From Thioalkalivibrio versutus (lineage in GTDB: Bacteria > Pseudomonadota > Gammaproteobacteria > Ectothiorhodospirales > Ectothiorhodospiraceae): a DNA stretch of 64,000 bases. The stretch is from assembly GCF_001999325.1 (NCBI RefSeq), contig NZ_MVAR01000004.1, positions 11,330-75,329 on the forward strand. The letters are read 5' to 3'. Each line of letters begins with the position of its first letter. Position 1 is the stretch's first letter. Shown piece after piece: positions 57,727 to 64,000 of the stretch. Position numbers and translations under genes: made by a program. The notes beneath the pieces were generated by a model. It worked only from the letters and a program-made list of their open reading frames with translations, ran no database searches and was not told the DNA's origin.

Positions 57727-59919
57727 TCAGGGGATTGGGGGCAGGCGGCGGACGGTTTGGACGCTGCTGAGGGATTGGAGGCGGTCGAAGAGGTGGCTGA
57801 GTTCGCCGAGGTCGCTGAATTCGGCTTCCAGTTCCATGCGGACGCTGCGGTCTTCGCGGTTAGTTTCGGTATTCACGCGCAGCAGGTTGATGCCGCATTC
57901 GGAGAAGGCGTTGCCGACTTCGCCCAGCAGGCCGGGGCGGTCGTGGGCATCCACCTCCAGGGTGATCGCCTCGCGTTCGGGCTCTTCACCCCAGGAGACA
58001 GGGATCAGGCGGCCGCGCTTGTCTTCCGGCATGTGCAGGATGTTCACGCAGTCGCTGCGGTGCACGGAGACGCCGGCGCCGCGGGTAATGAAGCCGATGA
58101 TCGGGTCACCGATCTGCGGATTGCAGCACTGGGCGCGCGTGGTTAGCAGCCCGCCGACGCCGCGGATTCGGATGTCGTCCGGTTTGGCTTCGCCCTCGTG
58201 GCGGCGCGACCGCTGGGGCGCAGGGGTGGTGGCCGCCTGTTCCCCAGTTCCGGCGTCGCGCAGCTGGTGGGAGATGCGTCCGGCGATCTGGGCGGTGGTG
58301 ACATCCCCCGCGCCCAGGGCAATCAGGAGTTCGTCGAAGGTCTGATACTTCATTGCCTCGGCCAGCGCGCGGCGGTCGAGGTTGTGGCCGCAGCCAAGGC
58401 GCTGGCATTCGCGATCGAACAGGTGCTTGCCGGTCGCCAGGTGTTCGTCCTGGTGTTGCTGACGGAACCAGGTGCGGACCTTGGAGCGCGCGCGGGCGGT
58501 ATTGAGATATCCCAGCGCGGGGCTCAGCCAGTCGCGGCTGGGCCCGCCTTCGCGGGTGGTCAGGATCTCCACACGCTCGCCGGACTTCAGCTTGTAGGTG
58601 AGCGGGACGATATGGCCGTCGACCTTGGCGCCGCGGCAGCGGTGGCCGACCTCGGTGTGGACCGCGTAGGCGAAGTCCAGCGGGGTCGCGCCCTGGGACA
58701 GGTCCAGCACTTCGCCCTGGGGCGTGAGCACGAACACGCGCTGGTGCAGCGGTTCGCTCTGGATCTCGTCGAGCAGGTTCTGGTCGTTGTTGTCGGTGGC
58801 CTCCAGCAGCTGCCGCAGGCTGTTGATGGCGCGGTTGAGCGCCTGATCCTCGCGTCCGCCTTCCTTGTAGCGCCAGTGCGCGGCGACCCCGAGCTCGGCG
58901 AAGTCGTCCATCTCGCGGGTGCGGATCTGCACCTCCACGACCTTGCCTTCCGGTCCGACCACGGCGGTGTGCAGGGACTGGTAGCCGTTGTCCTTGGGGT
59001 TGGCGATGTAGTCGTCGAACTCGCTGGGCAGGTGGCGCCAGTCGTTGTGGACGATGCCGAGCACGGTGTAGCAGGTGGCCAGCTGGTCGACGATCACGCG
59101 GGTGGCGCGCAGATCGTACAGTTCGGACAGCGAGGTGCGCTTGCGCTGCATCTTCTTCCAGATGCTGTAGATGTGCTTCGGCCGGCCGAAGACCCGGGCC
59201 TCGATGCCGTCCGCCTGAAGGCGCGTCTTCAGTGTGCGGGCGAACTCTTCGACGTAGGATTCTCTTTCAGTGCGGTTTTCCTCGAGGCCGACGGCGATGT
59301 CGCGGTAGGTTTCGGGTTCCAGGATGCGCAGGGCGAGGTCTTCCATCTCCCACTTGAGCTGGCCCACCCCGAGGCGGTTGGCCAGCGGTGCGATGACGTC
59401 GAGGGTCTCCTGGGCGAGGATGCGGGCGCCCTCGTCGGGCTCACGGACCAGCTGGCGCAGGTGCTGCACCCGAAACGCCAGCTTGATCAGCACGGCGCGC
59501 ACGTCGTCCACCATGGCCATCAGCATGCGGCGCAGGCGTTCGGCCTGTTCCGGACGCCCGGCCGGGGCCTCGAAGCGGCGGCGCACCAGCGCGGCGACGT
59601 TGGTGGTCAGCCGGGCCACCGCGGCACCGAAGCGCTGCTCGAGCTCGGCCGGCTTGATCAGGTCCGCCAGATACACGGGTACCAGCAAGGTCGCAATCAG
59701 CGTCTGCCGATCGACGTTGAGATGGCGCAGGATCTCGGCCACGTCCAGTGGATGCGATTCGAGCCCGGCGGTATCGACGGCCTCCAGTGCTTGATCCAGT
59801 GCCTCGGCCAGCTGCAGGCCGGTGGCGTCGTCCAGGGGCTGGCTGCCCGCGAAATGGCGCAGCAACGCGTCGCGGTCGAGCCCCTGCAGATCGGTATTGG
59901 TCAGCAGCGAATGGCGCAT
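57727..59919 (-). CDS. relA: RelA-type (p)ppGpp synthetase
   Basis: A 730-residue RSH protein. The synthetase domain has RPKHIYSIWKKM, YDLRATRVIV and DYIANPKDNGYQSLHTAV, and EMDD (in RTREMDDFAELG) is the acidic motif of monofunctional RelA. The hydrolase domain lacks the HD...ED residues, so it should only make (p)ppGpp. TGS (VFVLTPQGEVLDL), helical, zinc-finger/CC (TRAQCCNPQIGD) and C-terminal ACT domains are complete. The start at 59919 gives the family N-terminus. Convergent or divergent relations show it is a single-gene unit. Confidence 0.95.
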   Translation of the reverse strand: MRHSLLTNTDLQGLDRDALLRHFAGSQPLDDATGLQLAEALDQALEAVDTAGLESHPLDVAEILRHLNVDRQTLIATLLVPVYLADLIKPAELEQRFGAAVARLTTNVAALVRRRFEAPAGRPEQAERLRRMLMAMVDDVRAVLIKLAFRVQHLRQLVREPDEGARILAQETLDVIAPLANRLGVGQLKWEMEDLALRILEPETYRDIAVGLEENRTERESYVEEFARTLKTRLQADGIEARVFGRPKHIYSIWKKMQRKRTSLSELYDLRATRVIVDQLATCYTVLGIVHNDWRHLPSEFDDYIANPKDNGYQSLHTAVVGPEGKVVEVQIRTREMDDFAELGVAAHWRYKEGGREDQALNRAINSLRQLLEATDNNDQNLLDEIQSEPLHQRVFVLTPQGEVLDLSQGATPLDFAYAVHTEVGHRCRGAKVDGHIVPLTYKLKSGERVEILTTREGGPSRDWLSPALGYLNTARARSKVRTWFRQQHQDEHLATGKHLFDRECQRLGCGHNLDRRALAEAMKYQTFDELLIALGAGDVTTAQIAGRISHQLRDAGTGEQAATTPAPQRSRRHEGEAKPDDIRIRGVGGLLTTRAQCCNPQIGDPIIGFITRGAGVSVHRSDCVNILHMPEDKRGRLIPVSWGEEPEREAITLEVDAHDRPGLLGEVGNAFSECGINLLRVNTETNREDRSVRMELEAEFSDLGELSHLFDRLQSLSSVQTVRRLPPIP

Positions 59920-60018
59920 GGAGGCAATCGTCGAAACAGAGCGAGAGCCCTATTGTACGGGAGCGCAGAAGGTGGCGAGAGGCTTGCGAACGGGGGTGAC
60001 CGGGATCAGGATCGGGAT

Positions 60019-60852
60019 ATGGCCAACTTGTTCAAGATCCTGCTGCTCGTGGGGCTGGGCTATGTCCTGGTAACCGCGCTGATCTTCGTGACTCAGGATC
60101 GTCTGATCTATCTGCCGTCGAGCACGGTGACCAGCACGCCGGAGCGCATTGGGCTGGACTACGAGGATGTCGAGCTGGTCACCGAAGATGGGGTTCGGAT
60201 TCATGGCTGGTTCCTGCCGGGGCCCGGGGGCGACACGCCCGTGTTGCTCTTCCTGCATGGCAATGCCGGAAACATCGGCCACCGGTTGCATTCCCTACGC
60301 CAGTTCCACGAGCTGGGACTGGCCGTGCTGATCATCGATTACCGCGGCTACGGGCGGAGTGCGGGGCGCCCGGACGAGGCCGGCACCTATGCGGATGCGC
60401 GCGCCGCCTGGCAGTACCTGATCGACGACCGTTCGATTCCGCCGCAGGAGATCGTGCTGTTTGGCCGTTCGCTGGGGGCGGCGGTCGCGGCGGAACTGGC
60501 AACGGGCGTGGAGCCGGGGGCGGTGATCCTGGAGTCCGCCTTTACCTCGGCTGCCGATCTGGGGGCGCGCCATTACCCCTGGCTCCCGGTGCGGGCGCTG
60601 CTGCGGCACCAATACGACACCCTGGGCCGGGTGGGCGCGATCTCCGCGCCGATCCTGCTGGCTCATAGTGCCGAAGACGAGATCGTGCCATTCGAGCATG
60701 CCAAACGCCTGCGGGCCGCCGCTACGAATGCGCGAGTGCTGGAGATGGAGGGTGGCCACAACGACGCCTTCCTGACCACGGGGCACGACTACACGGAGGG
60801 CCTGCGGGCATTCCTCCGCGATGCGGGCGTGGCGGTCGACGGCCCTCAATGA
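60019..60852 (+). CDS. Membrane-anchored alpha/beta hydrolase (ABHD13/17-like, BEM46 type)
   Basis: A 277-residue protein with an N-terminal membrane anchor (FKILLLVGLGYVLVTALIFV), then LLFLHGNAGNIGHR, IIDYRGYGRSAG, the nucleophile elbow FGRSLGAAVA, the acid in HSAEDEIVPFEHA and the His in GGHNDAF. Ser-Asp-His are all present, so it should be an active serine hydrolase; the substrate is unknown. It diverges from relA. Confidence 0.88.
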   Translation: MANLFKILLLVGLGYVLVTALIFVTQDRLIYLPSSTVTSTPERIGLDYEDVELVTEDGVRIHGWFLPGPGGDTPVLLFLHGNAGNIGHRLHSLRQFHELGLAVLIIDYRGYGRSAGRPDEAGTYADARAAWQYLIDDRSIPPQEIVLFGRSLGAAVAAELATGVEPGAVILESAFTSAADLGARHYPWLPVRALLRHQYDTLGRVGAISAPILLAHSAEDEIVPFEHAKRLRAAATNARVLEMEGGHNDAFLTTGHDYTEGLRAFLRDAGVAVDGPQ

Positions 60853-60968
60853 CGAACGGACAAAGAGACTGGATGGGGCAGGTCGAGGGGAGAACCCGTG
60901 TTTCGATCGTGGGAGATTGGTAGACTCCGCGGCTGTTTTGGCTGGAATGGATCTCCCTGGCGTCCGGA

Positions 60969-61997
60969 ATGAGCGAATCTGCCGCAAAAGCCCCCCTGAC
61001 GGTTACCTACTGTCGTGATGAGCAGCCGGAATGCGCGTCGGCGCCGGTGGTGATCCGCTTTGGCGGGGCGAGCGGTGTGGAATGCAAGCCCGGGCGTCTG
61101 GAGATCCGCGTGGGGCTGGAGCCCGTGGGCGTCGAGTCGGACTGGGCGGAATGCTGGTCGCTGCCGGACGGCGCCGAGGGCGAGACCGGGGTGGAAGGCT
61201 CGCTGAGCTACCTTCGCCACAAGGATTGCCTGATCGGTTGCTGGATTCAGCCGCTGGATGCCGCAGGCGACCCGGATCCGCTGACCGAGCGCGCGTACCG
61301 CGAGATCCTGGCTGGCTGCCGTTCGCTGGGTTTCGAGCACCTGGTGCGGGTGTGGAACTATCTTCCCGCGATCAATGACCCGGTCGCCGGCCAGGAGCGC
61401 TACCGTGGCTTCTGTAGCGGGCGGGCGCGGGTGTTCGAGGCATTGCCGGAGTACGAACAGTTCCTGCCGGCGGCGACGGCGATTGGCACCCATTCCGACG
61501 GCTTGCTGATCTATTTCATTGCCACCCGCGAGGCGGCCGCGCGTATCGAGAATCCGCGCCAGGTCAGCGCCTATCGCTACCCGCCTCAGTACGGGCCGCG
61601 CAGCCCTTCGTTTGCCCGCGCCAGTCTGTGGCAGTCGGGGCCGGAATCGGCCGAGCTGTTCATCTCGGGCACCGCCAGTATTGTCGGTCATGAAAGCCGG
61701 CATGTTGGCGATCTCGAGGCGCAGATCGACGAAAGCCTGCGCAATATCGGTGTCCTGCTGGAACAGGCCGCCACGGATCACCCGGTTCGGGTGGAGAGGC
61801 CGCGCGACTTGTCGCTGCTCAAGGTGTACCTGCGCCATGCCGCCGATGCATCGGCCGTAGAACGTCATTTGCGCGCGCGCCTCGGTCACGATGTGCCGTA
61901 CCTGTTGCTGCACGGGGATATCTGCCGCGAGGAATTGCTGGTGGAGATCGAGGGACTTTATTCGGAGCGTCTGACCGCGACGTTCGCGACACCATGA
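60969..61997 (+). CDS. FkbO/Hyg5/XanB2-type chorismatase
   Basis: A 342-residue protein with the chorismatase signature ENPRQVSAYRYPPQYGPRSP, FARASLWQ and ISGTASIVGHESRHVGD, a YjgF-like fold. These enzymes split chorismate to pyruvate plus 3- or 4-hydroxybenzoate or a dihydrodiol. XanB2 in xanthomonads makes 3-HBA and 4-HBA for pigment and ubiquinone. With a UbiE-like methyltransferase 71 bp downstream it may provide the quinone ring precursor; product type cannot be fixed by eye. Confidence 0.85.
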   Translation: MSESAAKAPLTVTYCRDEQPECASAPVVIRFGGASGVECKPGRLEIRVGLEPVGVESDWAECWSLPDGAEGETGVEGSLSYLRHKDCLIGCWIQPLDAAGDPDPLTERAYREILAGCRSLGFEHLVRVWNYLPAINDPVAGQERYRGFCSGRARVFEALPEYEQFLPAATAIGTHSDGLLIYFIATREAAARIENPRQVSAYRYPPQYGPRSPSFARASLWQSGPESAELFISGTASIVGHESRHVGDLEAQIDESLRNIGVLLEQAATDHPVRVERPRDLSLLKVYLRHAADASAVERHLRARLGHDVPYLLLHGDICREELLVEIEGLYSERLTATFATP

Positions 61998-62068
61998 AGG
62001 ATTGATGCCGGGCCGGTCAGGCCGCCGACTTGCGGTGGCGCCGGTCCCTTGCCTGGGGAGTACACGCA

Positions 62069-62815
62069 ATGCAGCCAACCACCAAGAAGCCACACCCGGT
62101 CCTGAAGGACTACTACGGGGATGAAGCCAGTCGGCGCGCCTACGTCGACGACCTGTTCGATCGGACTGCCCCGTATTACGACCGAATCCTGCGGGTCGGC
62201 TTCTTCGGCACCGGGCAGTCGTATCGCCGGTTTGTCCTGAAACAATCCGGTCTCGAGGCCGGCATGGAGGTGCTGGACGTGGCCACCGGCACCGGCCCGG
62301 TTGCAGAGGAGATCCGCAAGGTGGTGGGCGATGACCATCTGACCTGCGTGGACCCGAGCCGCGGCATGATGGATGTGGCCCGAACCAAGATGGATGCCAC
62401 GTTCGTCCAGAGCCTGGGCGAACAGATGCCCTTGCGCAACCAGCAGTACGACCGTCTGTACATGGGGTATGGGCTTCGCCATGTGCGCGACCTGCACGAG
62501 TTGTTCAGCGAGTACTTCCGCGTGCTGAAGCCGGGCGGGCGCTGCACCATTCTCGAGGTCTCGCGGCCACGTACGAAGTTCCAGTTTGGCCTGGCGCGTT
62601 TCTATTTCCGCGATTTCGTGCCGTTCGTGGGCAAGGTGCTCACCCGCGACCCGGACGGGCAACTGCTGATGCGCTATTTCTGGGACACCATCGATCAGTG
62701 CGTCCCCCCGGAGGACATCCTGGAAACCCTGCGATCGGTCGGTTTCGAGGACGTGCAGCGCAATGTGCAGCTCGGCGTCTTCAGCGCCTACATGGCGACG
62801 CGCCCGGCCGGGTAG
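62069..62815 (+). CDS. UbiE/COQ5-like SAM-dependent methyltransferase
   Basis: A 248-residue class I methyltransferase. AYVDDLFDRTAPYYDRI at the N-terminus, the SAM-binding LDVATGTGPVAEE, and GYGLRHVRDLHELFSEYFRVLKPGGRC resemble UbiE, which methylates the quinone ring in ubiquinone and menaquinone synthesis. It differs enough that a related polyketide or quinone role is possible. The ATG at 62069 follows GGGGAG. It probably shares a transcript with the chorismatase gene. Confidence 0.8.
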   Translation: MQPTTKKPHPVLKDYYGDEASRRAYVDDLFDRTAPYYDRILRVGFFGTGQSYRRFVLKQSGLEAGMEVLDVATGTGPVAEEIRKVVGDDHLTCVDPSRGMMDVARTKMDATFVQSLGEQMPLRNQQYDRLYMGYGLRHVRDLHELFSEYFRVLKPGGRCTILEVSRPRTKFQFGLARFYFRDFVPFVGKVLTRDPDGQLLMRYFWDTIDQCVPPEDILETLRSVGFEDVQRNVQLGVFSAYMATRPAG

Positions 62816-62820
62816 GGTTT

Positions 62821-63081
62821 TTGGGCCGGTTGAAGGTCAAGGTGGCGCCCGGCAGCAAGCGCAACGCCATTGGTGACTGGATGGGTGACACCCTCAAGCT
62901 GCAGGTGCAGGCGCCGCCGGAGAAGGGCCGTGCGAACGAGGCCGTGGTGGCCTTGCTGGCCGCGGAACTGGGGTGTTCGAAGTCGTCCGTGCAGGTGGTG
63001 GCCGGCGCGACCTCGCGCAGCAAGACCGTGGTGGTCGAGGGCTGGTCCGAGGCCGAGTTGCACCGCGCGTTATCCTCATGA
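62821..63081 (+). CDS. DUF167 (YggU family) protein
   Basis: About 86 residues: LKVKVAPGSKRNAIGDW, LKLQVQAPPEKGRANEAVVALLA and GATSRSKTVVVEG are the DUF167 pattern. Function is unknown. It starts at TTG (62821, or 62830), 5 bp after the methyltransferase stop; GTAGGG lies just upstream. Confidence 0.85.
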   Translation: MGRLKVKVAPGSKRNAIGDWMGDTLKLQVQAPPEKGRANEAVVALLAAELGCSKSSVQVVAGATSRSKTVVVEGWSEAELHRALSS

Positions 63082-63138
63082 CTCATACACTGTGACGGGG
63101 CCCAGTACCGGACGGCCCCCCTGCGAAGGGAACTACGG

Positions 63139-64000
63139 ATGAACCGCCTGACCCTGACTCGACCGGATGACTGGCACCTGCACCTGCGCGATGGCGATGT
63201 GCTGGCGACGGTACTGCCGGACACGGCGCGTCGCTTCCGCCGCGCCATCATCATGCCCAACCTGAAACCGCCAGTGACGACGGTGGAGGCCGCCGCCGAG
63301 TACCGCGACCGCATCCTGGCGGCGCTGCCGGAGGAAGCGGACTTCGAGCCCCTGATGACGCTGTACCTGACCGAGGGCACGACACCGGGCATGATCGACG
63401 CGGCGAAGGCCTCCGGGTTCGTGCACGGGGTCAAGCTCTATCCCGCGGGTGCCACCACCAATGCGGCCAGTGGCGTGACCGATATCCGCCGCTGCTATCC
63501 GGTGTTCGAGGCGATGCAGCGGGTGGACCTGCCGTTGCTGATTCACGGCGAGGTGACCGATCCGGACGTGGACATCTTCGATCGCGAGGCGGTGTTTATC
63601 GAGCGCCACCTGGAGCCGCTGATCCGCGATTTTCCGGAGTTGCGGGTGGTGCTGGAACACATCACCACCGAGTCGGCCGTGCAGTTCATCCAGGACGGGC
63701 CGGCCAATGTCGGCTCCACGATCACGCCCCAGCACCTGCTGTACAACCGCAATGCGCTGTTCGCGGGCGGCATGCGGCCGCATCACTTCTGCCTGCCGAT
63801 CCTGAAGCGCGAACGCCATCGCAAGGCGCTGCTGGAGGCGGCCACCAGTGGCCACCCGCGCTTCTTTCTGGGGACCGACAGTGCTCCGCATCCACGCCAC
63901 GCGAAGGAGTCGGCGTGTGGCTGTGCCGGGATCTATTCCGCGCACGCGGCCATCGAGCTGTACGCGGAGGCCTTTGCCGCGGCAGATGCACTGGACCGGC
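63139..64000 (+). CDS. pyrC: Dihydroorotase, 3' end outside window
   Basis: The first 287 codons of a class II (PyrC) dihydroorotase, the zinc enzyme that cyclises carbamoyl-aspartate in pyrimidine synthesis. [13 protein letters not shown] has the first His pair, [12 protein letters not shown] the carboxylated Lys, LLIHGEVTD and VLEHITT further ligands, and [12 protein letters not shown] the catalytic Asp. GAAGGGAA precedes the ATG. The frame is open to the last base; the family is about 345 residues long, so about 60 are missing. Confidence 0.96.
   Translation, partial: MNRLTLTRPDDWHLHLRDGDVLATVLPDTARRFRRAIIMPNLKPPVTTVEAAAEYRDRILAALPEEADFEPLMTLYLTEGTTPGMIDAAKASGFVHGVKLYPAGATTNAASGVTDIRRCYPVFEAMQRVDLPLLIHGEVTDPDVDIFDREAVFIERHLEPLIRDFPELRVVLEHITTESAVQFIQDGPANVGSTITPQHLLYNRNALFAGGMRPHHFCLPILKRERHRKALLEAATSGHPRFFLGTDSAPHPRHAKESACGCAGIYSAHAAIELYAEAFAAADALDR

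Noticed and set aside
57696-58146. Plus-strand frames at the end of relA
   Set aside because: Antisense to the ACT domain of relA, which is clearly coding.
58198-60018. Long + strand open frame running into the alpha/beta hydrolase
   Set aside because: Antisense to relA. The hydrolase N-terminal membrane anchor begins at 60019, and upstream residues have no family similarity.

Overview
This window comes from a high-GC gammaproteobacterial chromosome. The order dxr-rseP-bamA-skp-lpxD-fabZ-lpxA ... rnhB-dnaE-accA-tilS, pyrG-kdsA-eno-ftsB-ispD-ispF, a polar-type flagellin cluster and a RelA-type synthetase together suggest an Ectothiorhodospiraceae/Chromatiales-like organism. That placement is an inference from gene content and base composition; no rRNA is present. 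No tRNA, rRNA, CRISPR array or prophage was recognised.

Layout. 1-7.7 kb: envelope biogenesis on + (dxr with its 5' end outside the window, rseP, bamA, skp, lpxD, fabZ, lpxA). 7.75-11.07 kb: an inverted block on - (gnnA-like oxidoreductase, gnnB-like aminotransferase, lpxB), which together with lpxA predicts lipid A built on a 3-amino sugar with amide-linked acyl chains. 11.2-17.6 kb: rnhB, dnaE, accA, tilS. 17.66-21.94 kb: a tightly overlapping signalling operon, a periplasmic solute-binding protein followed by SiaB, SiaC, SiaD (GGEEF diguanylate cyclase) and SiaA (membrane PP2C phosphatase) homologues. 22.0-28.2 kb: pyrG, kdsA (Cys-type), eno, ftsB, ispD, ispF and a VOC protein. 28.5-29.8 kb: pirin and a small unknown protein.

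29.8-40.8 kb is a cobalamin region. A BtuFCD-type uptake system on - diverges from a cobalamin-riboswitch-led operon on + (bluB, cbiB, cobD, cobQ, cobU, then cobT, cobC, cobS after a repeat-filled gap). These genes cover lower-ligand synthesis, aminopropanol arm attachment and nucleotide loop assembly; corrin-ring genes are not in the window.

41.8-48.4 kb is the flagellar filament cluster: a Maf-type (DUF115) glycosyltransferase, fliC, flaG, fliD, fliS, fliT, with sigma-28-like promoters before fliC and fliD. 48.6-57.7 kb is an accessory region: broken IS3-type transposases, galE, a visibly AT-richer four-gene cassette for a nonulosonic (sialic-like) sugar (pyruvyl-transferase-like, PseG-like, NeuB-like, cytidylyltransferase), then an IS3-type element split by an IS481-type element flanked by a 6-bp target duplication. 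The sugar cassette lies close to the Maf protein and may supply its donor sugar. 57.7-64 kb returns to core genes: relA, an alpha/beta hydrolase, a FkbO/Hyg5/XanB2-type chorismatase, a UbiE-like methyltransferase, a DUF167 protein and pyrC (3' end outside the window).

Dispersed short palindromes with ATCCCGG/CCGGGAT arms sit in several gene gaps (28.4, 38.06, 38.13 kb, with degenerate forms near 45.8 and 48.5 kb) and look like a REP-type family. Many + strand start codons overlap the previous stop (ATGA, GTGA, TGATG), indicating compact operons with translational coupling.
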